NCBI RefSeq assembly: GCF_023273855.1
Contig: NZ_CP096884.1
Location: 2,604,001-2,668,000, forward strand
Source: Seonamhaeicola sp. ML3
Lineage (GTDB): Bacteria > Bacteroidota > Bacteroidia > Flavobacteriales > Flavobacteriaceae
Length of the DNA stretch: 64,000 nucleotides
Reading direction: 5' to 3'
In this document: piece after piece, positions 17,044 through 26,001 of the stretch
Position numbering within the stretch: the first letter of the stretch is position 1
Layout: every line of letters begins with the position of its first letter
Translations under genes and position numbers: made by a program
Notes under the pieces: model-generated
What the model was told of the DNA's origin: nothing
The model's database searches: none
Seen by the model: only the letters and a program-made list of their open reading frames with translations

Positions 17044-18129
17044 ATGAGCAGCGATAATAAAAAATGGTTTTCCTTAAATATTGGTCGCAAGAACCAAGAA
17101 ACTTCAAGTAGTTGCAGTTGTAGTACGCCATCTGGTGGTTGTGGTGGACATGACCATGAGGAAATAAAACATATAGAAGAAAGAAAAGACGGTTTTGAAC
17201 AGGTCTTTGATGTAAAAATGGACCGTCGTTCTGCCTTTAAGCAATTAGCCGCAAGTTTGGCTATTGGTGCAGGGGCGGTAAGTACTTCTTGTAGTATGTT
17301 TTCTGGTGATGAAAGCAAGGAAAAAGCGCAAATAGACTGGGAAGAGCAGTTTAAGGGAAACTACAAGTTAATGACCGATGAAGAAAAGAAAGCCACAGTT
17401 GATAGGTTAGTACGTTCGTATCAATTGCGAACTGGAAAAACTATTAACATGTCTTCTAAAAATGCAGAAGAAAACGTGTTGTTTGGTTATGCTTTCAATA
17501 TTTCAAAGTGCCAAGGATATATGGACTGTGTGAGTGCTTGTGTTGAAGAGAACAATCAAGACAGAAACTCACAAATGCAATACATCCGTATTCATGAAAT
17601 GAAAGATGGAAACGGATTCAATTTCAACGAATCTGATGACAACTACTACCACGAAGTACCAGCAGAAGGTCATTTCTATATGGGTACACAGTGTTTCCAC
17701 TGTGATAATCCACCATGTGTAAATGTATGTCCAGTCCAAGCCACATGGCGTGAAGATGACGGATTGGTGGTTGTTGATTACGATTGGTGTGTAGGCTGTA
17801 GATATTGTATGGCGGCGTGTCCTTATGATGGACGTCGATTTAACTGGAGTAAACCAGAAGTGCCAGAAGAAGAAATCAACAAGAATCAGCATTATTTGGG
17901 CAACAGACTCCGTAAAAAAGGGGTTATGGAGAAATGTACATTCTGTGTACAGCGTTCTAGAGCAGGAAAAAATCCAGCCTGTGTTGAGGCTTGCCCAACA
18001 GGTGCTCGTATCTTCGGAAATTTACTAGACCCAAACAGTACCATTAGATGGGTATTGGAAAACAAGAAAGTATTTAGATTAAAAGAAGACCTAGGAACCG
18101 AGCCTAAGTTCTGGTATTTTATGGACTAA
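17044..18129 (+). CDS. four-cluster ferredoxin-type subunit (NrfC/PsrB/ActB-like)
   Basis: This Fe-S electron-transfer subunit pairs with the NrfD-like membrane protein encoded 15 bases later. After about 57 residues with a Cys/Gly-rich stretch (CSCSTPSGGCGGHDHEE) comes a Tat-like motif MDRRSAFKQLAAS and a hydrophobic segment, so the signal is internal, as in Tat-variant proteins of this phylum. Cluster motifs follow: CQGYMDCVSAC, CFHCDNPPCVNVCP, CVGCRYCMAACPYDGRRF, and CTFC with CVEACPTGAR. That gives four [4Fe-4S] sites. An alternative start at 17218 would remove the extension. The tight spacing to the previous stop favours 17044. Confidence 0.85.
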   Translation: MSSDNKKWFSLNIGRKNQETSSSCSCSTPSGGCGGHDHEEIKHIEERKDGFEQVFDVKMDRRSAFKQLAASLAIGAGAVSTSCSMFSGDESKEKAQIDWEEQFKGNYKLMTDEEKKATVDRLVRSYQLRTGKTINMSSKNAEENVLFGYAFNISKCQGYMDCVSACVEENNQDRNSQMQYIRIHEMKDGNGFNFNESDDNYYHEVPAEGHFYMGTQCFHCDNPPCVNVCPVQATWREDDGLVVVDYDWCVGCRYCMAACPYDGRRFNWSKPEVPEEEINKNQHYLGNRLRKKGVMEKCTFCVQRSRAGKNPACVEACPTGARIFGNLLDPNSTIRWVLENKKVFRLKEDLGTEPKFWYFMD

Positions 18130-18144
18130 TAATCAGTTAATGAG

Positions 18145-19362
18145 ATGAGACGATTTAAAGTTTTTAAAAGTTTAGTAAGAGATAGTTTAGATACCATAAC
18201 ACACGGTTCTAGAAAGTACCATTTATGGATGGCGGCATTAACCTTTATGATGTTAGTGGGTATGTATTGTTATTCCATTCAGCTAAATGAAGGGCTAAGC
18301 GTTACTGGAATGACAGATAGGGTTAGCTGGGGATTATATATTTCAAATTTCACTTTTCTGGTGGGGGTTGCAGCTGCAGCAGTAATGCTCGTTATGCCAA
18401 CCTATGTGTTAAAAGATATTGATTTTAAACAAGCTGTTTTAATAGGTGAAGGTTTGGCAGTAGCTGCATTAGTCATGTGTTTAGCTTTTGTAATTGCTGA
18501 TATGGGTGGGCCTTCTGTTTTATGGCATATGATTCCAGGGATTGGTGTTTTTAATTTTCCGAATTCCATGTTAACCTGGGATGTTATTGTGCTTAATGGG
18601 TATTTGTTTATTAACATTACGATACCTCTATATATTCTTTTCAGGCACTACCAAGGAAAAGAAGCGAAATCTAAAGTTTATATCCCAGGAGCGTTTATAT
18701 CGGTATTTTGGGCAGTGGCGATTCATTTGGTTACGGCATTTTTATATCAAGGTTTACAAGCAAGACCTTTCTGGAATAATGCCTTGTTAGGACCTCGTTT
18801 TTTGGCCTCAGCATTTGCAGCTGGACCAGCTTTAATAATTTTAGTTTTGGCTGTGATAAGGTCGAGTACACCATTTAAAATTCAAGACAAAACCATTAAG
18901 AAAATAGCAATGGTGGTTACTGTGGCGGCTCAGATTAATTTAATTATGCTTATTTCTGAATTGTTTAAGGAGTTTTATGCACCTACACACCACAGTGAAA
19001 GTGCCTATTATCTTTTCTTTGGTTTACACGGAAAAGATGCTTTGTTACCCTGGATTTGGACGGCCATACCATTGAACGTTTTAGCTACTGTAATGTTGAC
19101 CTTCCACAAGCTCAGGAACAATTTTAAAGTCTTATACTTTGCTTGTTTTATATTGTTCATTGCTATTTGGATTGAAAAAGGCTTCGGTTTAATTGTTCCT
19201 GGTTTTATTCCCGGACCTTATGGTAAAATAGCCGAATATATGCCCACAGGAATTGAAATAGGGGTTACGCTAGGAATTTGGGCCCTTGGCGCTTTTGTGT
19301 TTACCATTTTAGCTAAAACAGCAATAGGTATTGAAATAGGAAAACTACGTTATAAGAAGTAG
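18145..19362 (+). CDS. NrfD/PsrC-type membrane quinol oxidoreductase subunit
   Basis: The 405-residue integral membrane protein has about nine or ten hydrophobic segments, starting at residues 30-46 and 68-88. Landmarks are SWGLYISNFTFLVGVAAAAVML, ADMGGPSVLWHMIPGIGVFNFPNSMLTWDVIVLNGYL and, later, HHSESAYYLFFGLHGKDALLPWIW. NrfD-type subunits bind menaquinol in the membrane and pass electrons to a periplasmic ferredoxin-type partner. As the last gene of the nap operon it probably replaces NapC or NapGH as quinol dehydrogenase. Confidence 0.88.
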   Translation: MRRFKVFKSLVRDSLDTITHGSRKYHLWMAALTFMMLVGMYCYSIQLNEGLSVTGMTDRVSWGLYISNFTFLVGVAAAAVMLVMPTYVLKDIDFKQAVLIGEGLAVAALVMCLAFVIADMGGPSVLWHMIPGIGVFNFPNSMLTWDVIVLNGYLFINITIPLYILFRHYQGKEAKSKVYIPGAFISVFWAVAIHLVTAFLYQGLQARPFWNNALLGPRFLASAFAAGPALIILVLAVIRSSTPFKIQDKTIKKIAMVVTVAAQINLIMLISELFKEFYAPTHHSESAYYLFFGLHGKDALLPWIWTAIPLNVLATVMLTFHKLRNNFKVLYFACFILFIAIWIEKGFGLIVPGFIPGPYGKIAEYMPTGIEIGVTLGIWALGAFVFTILAKTAIGIEIGKLRYKK

Positions 19363-19413
19363 TTAATTGGTTTTACCTCACAAAAAGTAATCAAGTCTAA
19401 ATCGTTGGGTAGT

Positions 19414-22400
19414 CTATCTCAAAATAGTTATGTATCCAGAGTGTGACCTATTGGTGCCATCGTTTAGTTGAAAGTAGTAATAATAGTTTCCAGATGGGAG
19501 AGGTTTCCCCTTATGCATTCCGTTCCAAGTATTGTTATAACCCGTAGCACGGTAAACTATATTTCCCCATCGGTTGTATATTGTTAGCGTATTGTTAGAA
19601 AATTTTTCGATATTTTTAATGAAAAAGGTATCGTTACGACCATCACCATTTGGTGTCATGGTATTAGCGAAAAATGGCATACAGTTATTGTTTGTATCCG
19701 TATCGTCATTGTCCATTCTAATAGAAAACGTGCTTAATGAATAACATTGATTGGAAGTGATGTCTTCTGCTCGAGCATAAATGATAAATTCTACACCTGC
19801 ATTAAGATTTATTTGCTCAATACTATTTATACCTTGTATGGCATCACCTTCAAAGAGATGATAACTTAACTTGATATTCGATTGGTCTATGCCATCAAAA
19901 ATCTTAGCGTTTAGTTGGGATAAATTATATTCAGTATTACTTTCATTCAAAGAGCACAGATGAATATCCTCAATAGGATTTACTATTGGGGTATTCACAA
20001 TATTAAGTGAAAACATAAACACTTCGACACAGCCATTTTGATTAGTAATTCTGGCATAGATTTGTTGAGAACTTGAAAGGCTTTTAAATCGTAAAGGTAA
20101 TGGACGTAGACCATTGAAAGCCTCTGGTGATGCTAAGTGAAAACTAACTGTTGGTAATTCGAGATTGTTGTCTGCCAACCCTTCAAGAATATAATTTTTT
20201 TGAGCTGCTAAATCAAATATTGGTGTTTTGGTTGCATCCGGATTTCTACATAGTATCATATCTTGAGGTGTGTTATATCCGGTAATACCGTTTCCTAAAG
20301 TAAAAGATTTTGTTACGCTTAAATCTCTGGTTCCATCGTTTACAGTGAGTGTAACATTATAGGCTTTGTTTAAATCATATCGATGTGTTGGATTTTTATC
20401 GTTACTAATAGGAGAATTATCTCCAAAATCCCAATAGTAGGTTAGGTCGTCGCAACTATTTGATAAGTTCGTAAAACTTACAACATCGCAATTAATTTCA
20501 AATTCATAATCAGGTATTGTTTCAGTAATATCTAGCGTGATTTCTTTACTTTGAGTAAAGATCTGAACACCATCATTAATAGTTAGAGTTACATTAAATG
20601 AACCAGAAGATGTGTAGGTGTGTTTGGGTCTTACTTCATTACTGGCTGTACTGCCGTCACCAAAATCCCAAATATAACTTTCTGCTCTAGAGCATGTTTT
20701 AGACTCATCTGTAAAAGTAACATCAAGGCAATTAACAAGGTAACTAAAATCTGTTTTGGTTTCTATATTGATGTCTAGAGTCTCTGTGTGTGTTGATAAG
20801 GATGTCCCCGGATTATTTATATTGCTAATTGTTAATATAATGGTGAAAGTCCCAGAAGCGGTGTAAATGTGTGTTAATGAGAGTTCGCTATTATTTGTAC
20901 TTACAATAGAGCTGCCGTCACCAAAATCCCAATGGTATACTAAATCAGCAAAATTATCTATTGAAGCTCCACAAATATCACTAGTGTTGTTTATAGTTAC
21001 AGTTTCACAGTTTAAAAAAGAAGTTGAAAATTTGGCTGTTATAAAAGTGTTATACTCATAGGATTTTGATTCGGTAAGGCCATCTTGTGACCTCACAGTT
21101 AAGGTGATGATATATGTTGAGTTATCATTGGTAACAGGAAAACTATGTGAAGGGTTAGTTTCTGTGCTAGTAGTCCCATCCCCAAAGTCCCAATGGTAGG
21201 AGAGTCCACCCTTGCAATAATCTGATAGGTTTTTTAGTTGTATGGTATTGCATATGCTATTACCCATTGTGGCTATTGTTTCGATTTCAAAATCTGCTTT
21301 AGGAAAAGGTGGGCCATTAGAATTTATAACTTTTACGCTGAATGTTTCAGACGGACCATCACAACCGTTTTCATCTCTTGCAATTATAGTATACGTTGTA
21401 TCCTGAGTTGGGCTCAATATTGCAGAATTTCCGGCAGGTGCTATGTCAACGAACTCACCAGGATTAGTTGGGTCCGGCCTTGTATACCGAAAGTCACCAG
21501 TGTGATTCCCTGTGGGTTTTACCAAAACACTCCCGCCTAAGCAAACTTCTTGATCGGGAATCTTATCTATGGTTGCTTGTGGTGTTGGTTCTAGGGTTAT
21601 GGATAGTTTGCTTAAACACCCTGTGTTAGATGTAAAATCAACGCTGTAGGTTTCACCATATTTAGCATTTTCAATTGTGATACTGGGCGTTCCGTCTCCA
21701 TTGGACCAATCGTAACTGGAGAATCCTTCGGGAGCATTCAGTGTCACTGTGTCACCGTTATTACATAAATCTTCTACTTGTATTTTTAGAGGTTCTAAAG
21801 AGGCATCTACATAGGCATATCCACCATGTTCTCCAAGGGTACAATCTAAAGCTATGAATTCAATAGTAATATCTTCACCGATGAAAGGACTTAGGTCTGC
21901 ACTTTCGGTAGTCCAAGGTAGTATTTGGAATTTACCACAATTTATAAAACCCTTATTCAGGGCATTAGGTCCTGAGAAAGCCTCATACCTACCACATGGT
22001 ACAATATTACCATTAGAATCCTTGATATTAGCTACGAATTTTGGCTGGTCTCGTCTTTTGTGTCCTGGGTCTTCTAAAACTACGGCGTAACTGTATTTAA
22101 GTAATGTCGTATTTGGTGTTACTGTAAAAGTATGGCTAATCCTGGCAGCTTTATTTTCACCATCTAGGTTACCTATTCTTGCCGAAAAGCGACCACCAGT
22201 AAAAACTGTAGGAACATTTACAGGTGTTGGGAAACAATTTAAACCAATTTCGTCATAGCTCGGGCTTGAGGGACTCATTAATTTTATTTGTACTCCTAAG
22301 TCATTAGCAGGTCTGGTGTTCCAATCAATTGTTGTGGGATTAGATCTTACTCCTGTGTCCAAAATCCAATTATCGAAATTCCCAAACTCAAAATCTAAGT

Positions 22401-22482
22401 TTTCAGTTTGGGAAAAAGCAGTAGAAATTATTCCCAAAATGGGAATTAATAGCATTAATATTTTTTGTGGCTTCTTCATCAT
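19414..22482 (-). CDS. secreted PKD-domain protein with type IX sorting domain
   Basis: A large surface or secreted protein of 1022 residues, counted from the first of two adjacent ATGs. An N-terminal signal (MMKKPQKILMLLIPILGIISTAFSQ) is followed by a lectin-like region and a Gly/Asp-rich domain. At least four PKD domains follow (YHWDFGDGTTS, YHWDFGDGSSI, YIWDFGDGSTA, YYWDFGDNSPI). A C-terminal gliding-motility/type-B sorting domain (TMTPNGDGRNDTFFIKNIE...YNRWGNIVYRATGYNNTWNG...YITILR) marks it for type IX secretion. The start overlaps the stop of the SprF-like gene (ATGA), so the two are coupled. Adhesion is likely. Confidence 0.9.
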   Translation of the reverse strand: MMKKPQKILMLLIPILGIISTAFSQTENLDFEFGNFDNWILDTGVRSNPTTIDWNTRPANDLGVQIKLMSPSSPSYDEIGLNCFPTPVNVPTVFTGGRFSARIGNLDGENKAARISHTFTVTPNTTLLKYSYAVVLEDPGHKRRDQPKFVANIKDSNGNIVPCGRYEAFSGPNALNKGFINCGKFQILPWTTESADLSPFIGEDITIEFIALDCTLGEHGGYAYVDASLEPLKIQVEDLCNNGDTVTLNAPEGFSSYDWSNGDGTPSITIENAKYGETYSVDFTSNTGCLSKLSITLEPTPQATIDKIPDQEVCLGGSVLVKPTGNHTGDFRYTRPDPTNPGEFVDIAPAGNSAILSPTQDTTYTIIARDENGCDGPSETFSVKVINSNGPPFPKADFEIETIATMGNSICNTIQLKNLSDYCKGGLSYHWDFGDGTTSTETNPSHSFPVTNDNSTYIITLTVRSQDGLTESKSYEYNTFITAKFSTSFLNCETVTINNTSDICGASIDNFADLVYHWDFGDGSSIVSTNNSELSLTHIYTASGTFTIILTISNINNPGTSLSTHTETLDINIETKTDFSYLVNCLDVTFTDESKTCSRAESYIWDFGDGSTASNEVRPKHTYTSSGSFNVTLTINDGVQIFTQSKEITLDITETIPDYEFEINCDVVSFTNLSNSCDDLTYYWDFGDNSPISNDKNPTHRYDLNKAYNVTLTVNDGTRDLSVTKSFTLGNGITGYNTPQDMILCRNPDATKTPIFDLAAQKNYILEGLADNNLELPTVSFHLASPEAFNGLRPLPLRFKSLSSSQQIYARITNQNGCVEVFMFSLNIVNTPIVNPIEDIHLCSLNESNTEYNLSQLNAKIFDGIDQSNIKLSYHLFEGDAIQGINSIEQINLNAGVEFIIYARAEDITSNQCYSLSTFSIRMDNDDTDTNNNCMPFFANTMTPNGDGRNDTFFIKNIEKFSNNTLTIYNRWGNIVYRATGYNNTWNGMHKGKPLPSGNYYYYFQLNDGTNRSHSGYITILR

Positions 22483-23492
22483 AAGGAATATTGTGGACAA
22501 GCACAAAGTAATTTTCTAGGGTTAAACCGGTATCCAATAATTATTTCGTGAGAGCCAGACTGTTGTGTGCTAAAATCCGCGGTAATCCAGTCGTAAGAAT
22601 AGCTTAAAAGTAGGTTTTCTGTAAGGCGTAAACCCAAAAAGCCTATAATGGCTTCCTCGTTACGATAAGCTAAACCTCCCCAGAACTTATCATTATAAAC
22701 TGTTTTAATGCCAGCATCCCATTGTATTGGAGAGTTTTTTACCGTTTTTAATAAAGAGAAAGGTACAACTGTGAGAGCGTCGTTAATTGAAATTCTGCTA
22801 CCTAGAAGCAGGTTGTAACTAGGTAATAAAGATTCTTCATTTGATGTATCTGATAATCGAATTTCTTTGTTCAAAATTTGATTTGCTGCAATGCCTAAAA
22901 AAAGATACTTTGAGTAGGCATATAAACCAAAACTTAAATCAAAGTTTAATACAGAAATATTTTGAACAAGTGGGTCGATGGGGTTGTCGAATAAAACAAC
23001 TTTTCTATCGTCGAATCTAAATTGAGAAACACCTACAAAAGTTCCAAACGATATAAACCATTCTTCTGAGACCTTAAGATGATAAGCATAGCTTCCATAG
23101 AGTCCATTTTGAGAAAGTGGTCCACTAGTATCTGTGTAAAGAAAAACACCCAAGCCATGATGTGTAGTGCCCTCGTTTGGTAAATAACTTGCTCTAGAAC
23201 GATACAGAGAACTATTAACGCTAAACGTAGATGTTCTAGGGGCGCCATCGAAGCCCAGCCATTGGTTTCTGTGAGAGGCATTTACATCCACATAATTCTC
23301 AACTCCTGTCATTGCTGGATTTATAACAAACGGATTCTGTAAATATTGAGAAAATTGAGGAGTTTGTTGTGAATATACTGATATACAGAATGATATAATA
23401 AAAACAAAAAATTGAATCCAGAACAGAAATCTCTTAATTCTTCCTTGAACTAGTTTTTTAAGTAGGTTTAATATAAAAAAATGACCGTACAT
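22479..23492 (-). CDS. PorP/SprF family type IX secretion membrane protein
   Basis: This 337-residue outer-membrane beta-barrel protein of the PorP/SprF family helps export or anchor type-B sorted partners such as the PKD protein encoded next. After a signal segment (about residues 20-42) the mature part begins QQTPQFSQYLQNPFVINPAMTGV, the family's conserved opening. Barrel strands such as GLGVFLYTDTSGPLSQNGLYGSYAYHL and LLLSYSYDWITADFS...GSHEIIIGYRF follow. Its stop overlaps the downstream start codon. It is divergent from the FNR-like gene. Confidence 0.9.
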   Translation of the reverse strand: MYGHFFILNLLKKLVQGRIKRFLFWIQFFVFIISFCISVYSQQTPQFSQYLQNPFVINPAMTGVENYVDVNASHRNQWLGFDGAPRTSTFSVNSSLYRSRASYLPNEGTTHHGLGVFLYTDTSGPLSQNGLYGSYAYHLKVSEEWFISFGTFVGVSQFRFDDRKVVLFDNPIDPLVQNISVLNFDLSFGLYAYSKYLFLGIAANQILNKEIRLSDTSNEESLLPSYNLLLGSRISINDALTVVPFSLLKTVKNSPIQWDAGIKTVYNDKFWGGLAYRNEEAIIGFLGLRLTENLLLSYSYDWITADFSTQQSGSHEIIIGYRFNPRKLLCACPQYSL

Positions 23493-23682
23493 GTACGAAA
23501 ATTATCGTGTAAGTTACATAGTTTTTTTTACATGTCCATAAGGGTAGAGTGTTTTTCAAAATAAGGTATTGTTCATTTCGTAAATTAAAGATGTCTATTT
23601 TCGGTTATTCTAAAATTAAATGGATTAAATTACGAGCTTATCAAAAATAGTCTTGATTGTTATAAAACTAAGTAGTATTACG

Positions 23683-23690
23683 TATATTTG
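23683..23690 (+). promoter_or_regulatory. -7 promoter element of the FNR-like gene
   Basis: TATATTTG matches the Bacteroidota -7 consensus exactly, 17 bases before the start codon. A partial FNR half-site pair, TTGAT-N4-ATAAA (23653-23666), lies upstream. It is centred about 30 bases from the end of the -7 element, closer than in the other promoters, so autoregulation is uncertain. Confidence 0.55.
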
Positions 23691-23707
23691 ATATAACACT
23701 AAACACT

Positions 23708-24457
23708 ATGGTTGCTTCTACGCCTTATTTAAAATCAAAACGAGGATCGACTGGCAAGGTTTCCTGTGGACTTTGTGAGAACGCTAAATGCCTTATAAAA
23801 CGGAATTATAATTCTTTTGAAAACACTGAATTTTTAGAAAGTAAAAATGAGATATTCTGTAAAAAAGGACAACAGTTTGTAATTGAAGGCGCCCCTGTAA
23901 ATGGTTTGTTTTTTATACTAGGAGGAAAAGTAAAAGTTTTTAGAACAGGTATTAACGGTAAGGAGCAAATAGTTCGTTTTGCAAAAGAAGGCGAGATAAT
24001 TGGTCACCGTGGTTTTGGTACCGAAGAGTATTATTCTATAGGTGCTGTTGCTCTAGAAGATAGTTTATTGTGTTATTTTTCTAAAGATGCTTTACAGAAG
24101 GCACTGCGCGATAACCCTCAGTTTACCTACGATATGATGCTTTTTTATGCCAATGAGCTAAACAAAAGTGAGTCTAAGGTAAAATCATTATCCCAAATGA
24201 CCGTTAGGGAACGTGTTGTAGACACTTTACTCTACATAAATAGAAAATTTGGTGAATTAAATGGCTTTTTAAATTTGCCTTTAAGCCGAAAAGAATATGC
24301 CGACTATGCCGGTACTTCTGAAGAACAAGTCATTAGAATTTTTTCTGCACTAAAAAAGGAAGGATTAATTAGTGCTAGTGGAAAAAAAATTGGTATCAGC
24401 GATATCGATTTACTGCGCCGCGAAATAAGCGAACACAACTATTTCTTAGATAGTTGA
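23708..24457 (+). CDS. FNR-like oxygen-sensing Crp-family regulator
   Basis: This 249-residue Crp/Fnr regulator is probably oxygen sensitive. Cys20, Cys23, Cys28 (SCGLCENAKC) and Cys122 (LEDSLLCYFS) stand almost exactly where E. coli FNR has its [4Fe-4S] ligands (20, 23, 29, 122). A cyclic-nucleotide-fold domain spans about 45-150. The winged helix follows, with LPLSRKEYADYAGTSEEQVIRIFSALKKEGLI; it keeps the Glu and Arg of the FNR recognition helix but has Ile in place of Ser. It sits between the nap and globin operons and is the natural candidate for the FNR-like boxes in this window. Confidence 0.9.
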   Translation: MVASTPYLKSKRGSTGKVSCGLCENAKCLIKRNYNSFENTEFLESKNEIFCKKGQQFVIEGAPVNGLFFILGGKVKVFRTGINGKEQIVRFAKEGEIIGHRGFGTEEYYSIGAVALEDSLLCYFSKDALQKALRDNPQFTYDMMLFYANELNKSESKVKSLSQMTVRERVVDTLLYINRKFGELNGFLNLPLSRKEYADYAGTSEEQVIRIFSALKKEGLISASGKKIGISDIDLLRREISEHNYFLDS

Positions 24458-24510
24458 TAATTGAGATTATCCCACATTCATAAAAAACCATAAATTCTAA
24501 AGTATGGTGT

Positions 24511-24538
24511 AAAAACAGTTTATCAGCTGTTTTTTTTT
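24511..24538 (+). terminator. intrinsic terminator after the FNR-like gene
   Basis: AAAAACAG (24511-24518) pairs with CTGTTTTT (24527-24534) around an eight-base loop, followed by further T. It separates the regulator from the globin operon. Confidence 0.7.
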
Positions 24539-24607
24539 AGATAAATATCTGAGGTAAAAAGATATTTTCTCCTGTGTATATACATATTAATTTTAGTTCT
24601 GTACTTA

Positions 24608-24640
24608 TAATTTTGTTTTCAGATAAGTATTAATACTTAT
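24608..24640 (+). promoter_or_regulatory. globin promoter with downstream palindromic operator
   Basis: TAATTTTG (24608-24615) fits the -7 consensus TAnnTTTG. Directly after it, 24623-24640 is the perfect 18-base palindrome ATAAGTATTAATACTTAT, covering the likely transcription start. A nearly identical palindrome stands at the same distance after the -7 element of the nitrate-transporter operon. This placement suits a repressor. A further palindrome, TGTATATACA (24575-24584), is centred 35.5 bases upstream of the end of the -7 element. Confidence 0.6.
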
Positions 24641-24681
24641 TTATTTTCTGGTGAGAAGATTTATTACAAAAGCAATATACT

Positions 24682-25095
24682 ATGGAACAAAAAACAATAA
24701 CACTTGTACAAGAATCTTTTGAAAAAGTAAAACCTATAGCCCCTGCCGCTGCAGAGATTTTTTACGGTAAACTATTTGAATTAGATCCAGAGTTGAAACC
24801 ACTTTTTCCTAGTGACGAGGGAGCTATGAAACAACAGGGTAACAAACTAATGTCCATGCTAGCGGCAGCTGTGGCTGGTTTGAGTAATCTTGATGCTTTA
24901 ATACCAATCCTTCAAGATTTAGGTAAACGTCATGTAGAGTATAAGGTAGAGGCTTTTCATTACGAAACTGTGGGTTCTGCACTTCTGGGTACATTAGAAG
25001 CTGGCTTAGGAGACGAGTTTACTTCTGATGTAAAAGCAGCTTGGACCTCAGTATATGGTACTATGGCAGATGTCATGATTAAAGCAGCATATTAA
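24682..25095 (+). CDS. single-domain bacterial globin
   Basis: The 137-residue globin lacks the reductase domain of flavohemoglobin. It aligns with the globin domain of Hmp and Vitreoscilla hemoglobin: LVQESFEKVKPIAPAAAEIFYGKLFELDPELKPLFP at the start, and LGKRHVEYKVEAFHYETVGSALLGTL with the proximal His of KRHVEY near residue 84. Such globins bind O2 and NO. NO dioxygenation needs a reductase, which could be the flavoprotein encoded three genes downstream. It is first in a five-gene operon next to nitrate-respiration genes, so NO or nitrite stress is the likely context. Confidence 0.93.
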   Translation: MEQKTITLVQESFEKVKPIAPAAAEIFYGKLFELDPELKPLFPSDEGAMKQQGNKLMSMLAAAVAGLSNLDALIPILQDLGKRHVEYKVEAFHYETVGSALLGTLEAGLGDEFTSDVKAAWTSVYGTMADVMIKAAY

Positions 25096-25119
25096 TAACT
25101 AACATAAAAAGAAAGAATT

Positions 25120-25941
25120 ATGGAATTATCTAAAATTAAAAATCAGCTAATAGCACTAACAGTATTGGTAACCCTTTCGGTTTCTTGTGGTGGTGTTCCA
25201 GAGGAAAAAGCAACGGCAGCTGCCGAAGAAAAAGCGTTTTCGGTAGAAGAGGTACTTGAGATGGTGGCCAAGGAAAACGATGTTACAAGAACGCTTTATA
25301 CGAAGGCCATTGTTGGTAAGGGTAAAAAGCAAGGCATGAAATTCGATGAAGATTGGAGAAAAGATGATGTCGAAGCAGGACCGCTACCAGCTTTATTTTT
25401 AAGGGGTGTAGCAACAAGCATTAGAAAAAGTCCAGTACCACTTGGTTTGTACCTTGGGTCTGACTTCCCGGTAAATGCCGCGAATAAATTTGAAGGAAAA
25501 CAAGCGGAACTATTTGCTGAAATTAAAAAAGATCAAAAACCTCAGTTTTTTTATGATGAAGACCAAAAATTGCATACGGCAATGTTTGCAGATTTAGCAA
25601 GTGCTGGCGCTTGTGTATCTTGCCATAACGACCATCCTCAAACAGCTAAATCTGATTGGAAATTGGGAGATGTTATGGGGGCAACAACATGGCAATATCC
25701 TAAAGATTCACTAACATATAAAGAAACAGTAGCGGTATTGAACTCTTATGCCAAAGGTACAGTAGATATATATATGGAATACTTAGATGAAATCGAAGCG
25801 TTCAAAGAAAGCGATAAACCAGAAATTGGTGAAAAATGGCCAGCAGAAGGTAACTATCTACCAACGGCAGAAGTTTTTCTGGATAGCGTAAGAAAGTTAG
25901 CGTCTTACGAAACAATGAAACAACTAGTAGCTGTTAAATAA
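25120..25941 (+). CDS. mono-heme lipoprotein with DUF3365/Tll0287-like domain
   Basis: The 273-residue precursor has a lipoprotein signal ending SVSCGG near residue 23, then a domain resembling DUF3365 (Tll0287-like), a PAS-like fold with one c-type heme. The heme motif is CVSCHNDHP near residue 166, inside ADLASAGACVSCHNDHPQTAKSDWKLGDVMGA. It would be anchored on the periplasmic face of a membrane. Its role, whether heme sensor, gas-binding protein or electron acceptor, is not known from sequence. It lies 25 bases after the globin gene. Confidence 0.8.
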   Translation: MELSKIKNQLIALTVLVTLSVSCGGVPEEKATAAAEEKAFSVEEVLEMVAKENDVTRTLYTKAIVGKGKKQGMKFDEDWRKDDVEAGPLPALFLRGVATSIRKSPVPLGLYLGSDFPVNAANKFEGKQAELFAEIKKDQKPQFFYDEDQKLHTAMFADLASAGACVSCHNDHPQTAKSDWKLGDVMGATTWQYPKDSLTYKETVAVLNSYAKGTVDIYMEYLDEIEAFKESDKPEIGEKWPAEGNYLPTAEVFLDSVRKLASYETMKQLVAVK

Positions 25942-26001
25942 AGACATTTTGTTTAGTGTTAAGATTACAATCTAGTGGCTCAATGTCCTGCATAATGGGA
26001 T

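Noticed and set aside
23653-23666. TTGAT-N4-ATAAA as an FNR autoregulatory site
   Set aside because: One half-site is poor and the spacing to the -7 element is about five bases shorter than in the other promoters.
24575-24584. TGTATATACA before the globin promoter as an FNR box
   Set aside because: It is centred near the class II position but lacks the TGA/TCA half-sites. It is kept only as a weak note in the promoter entry.
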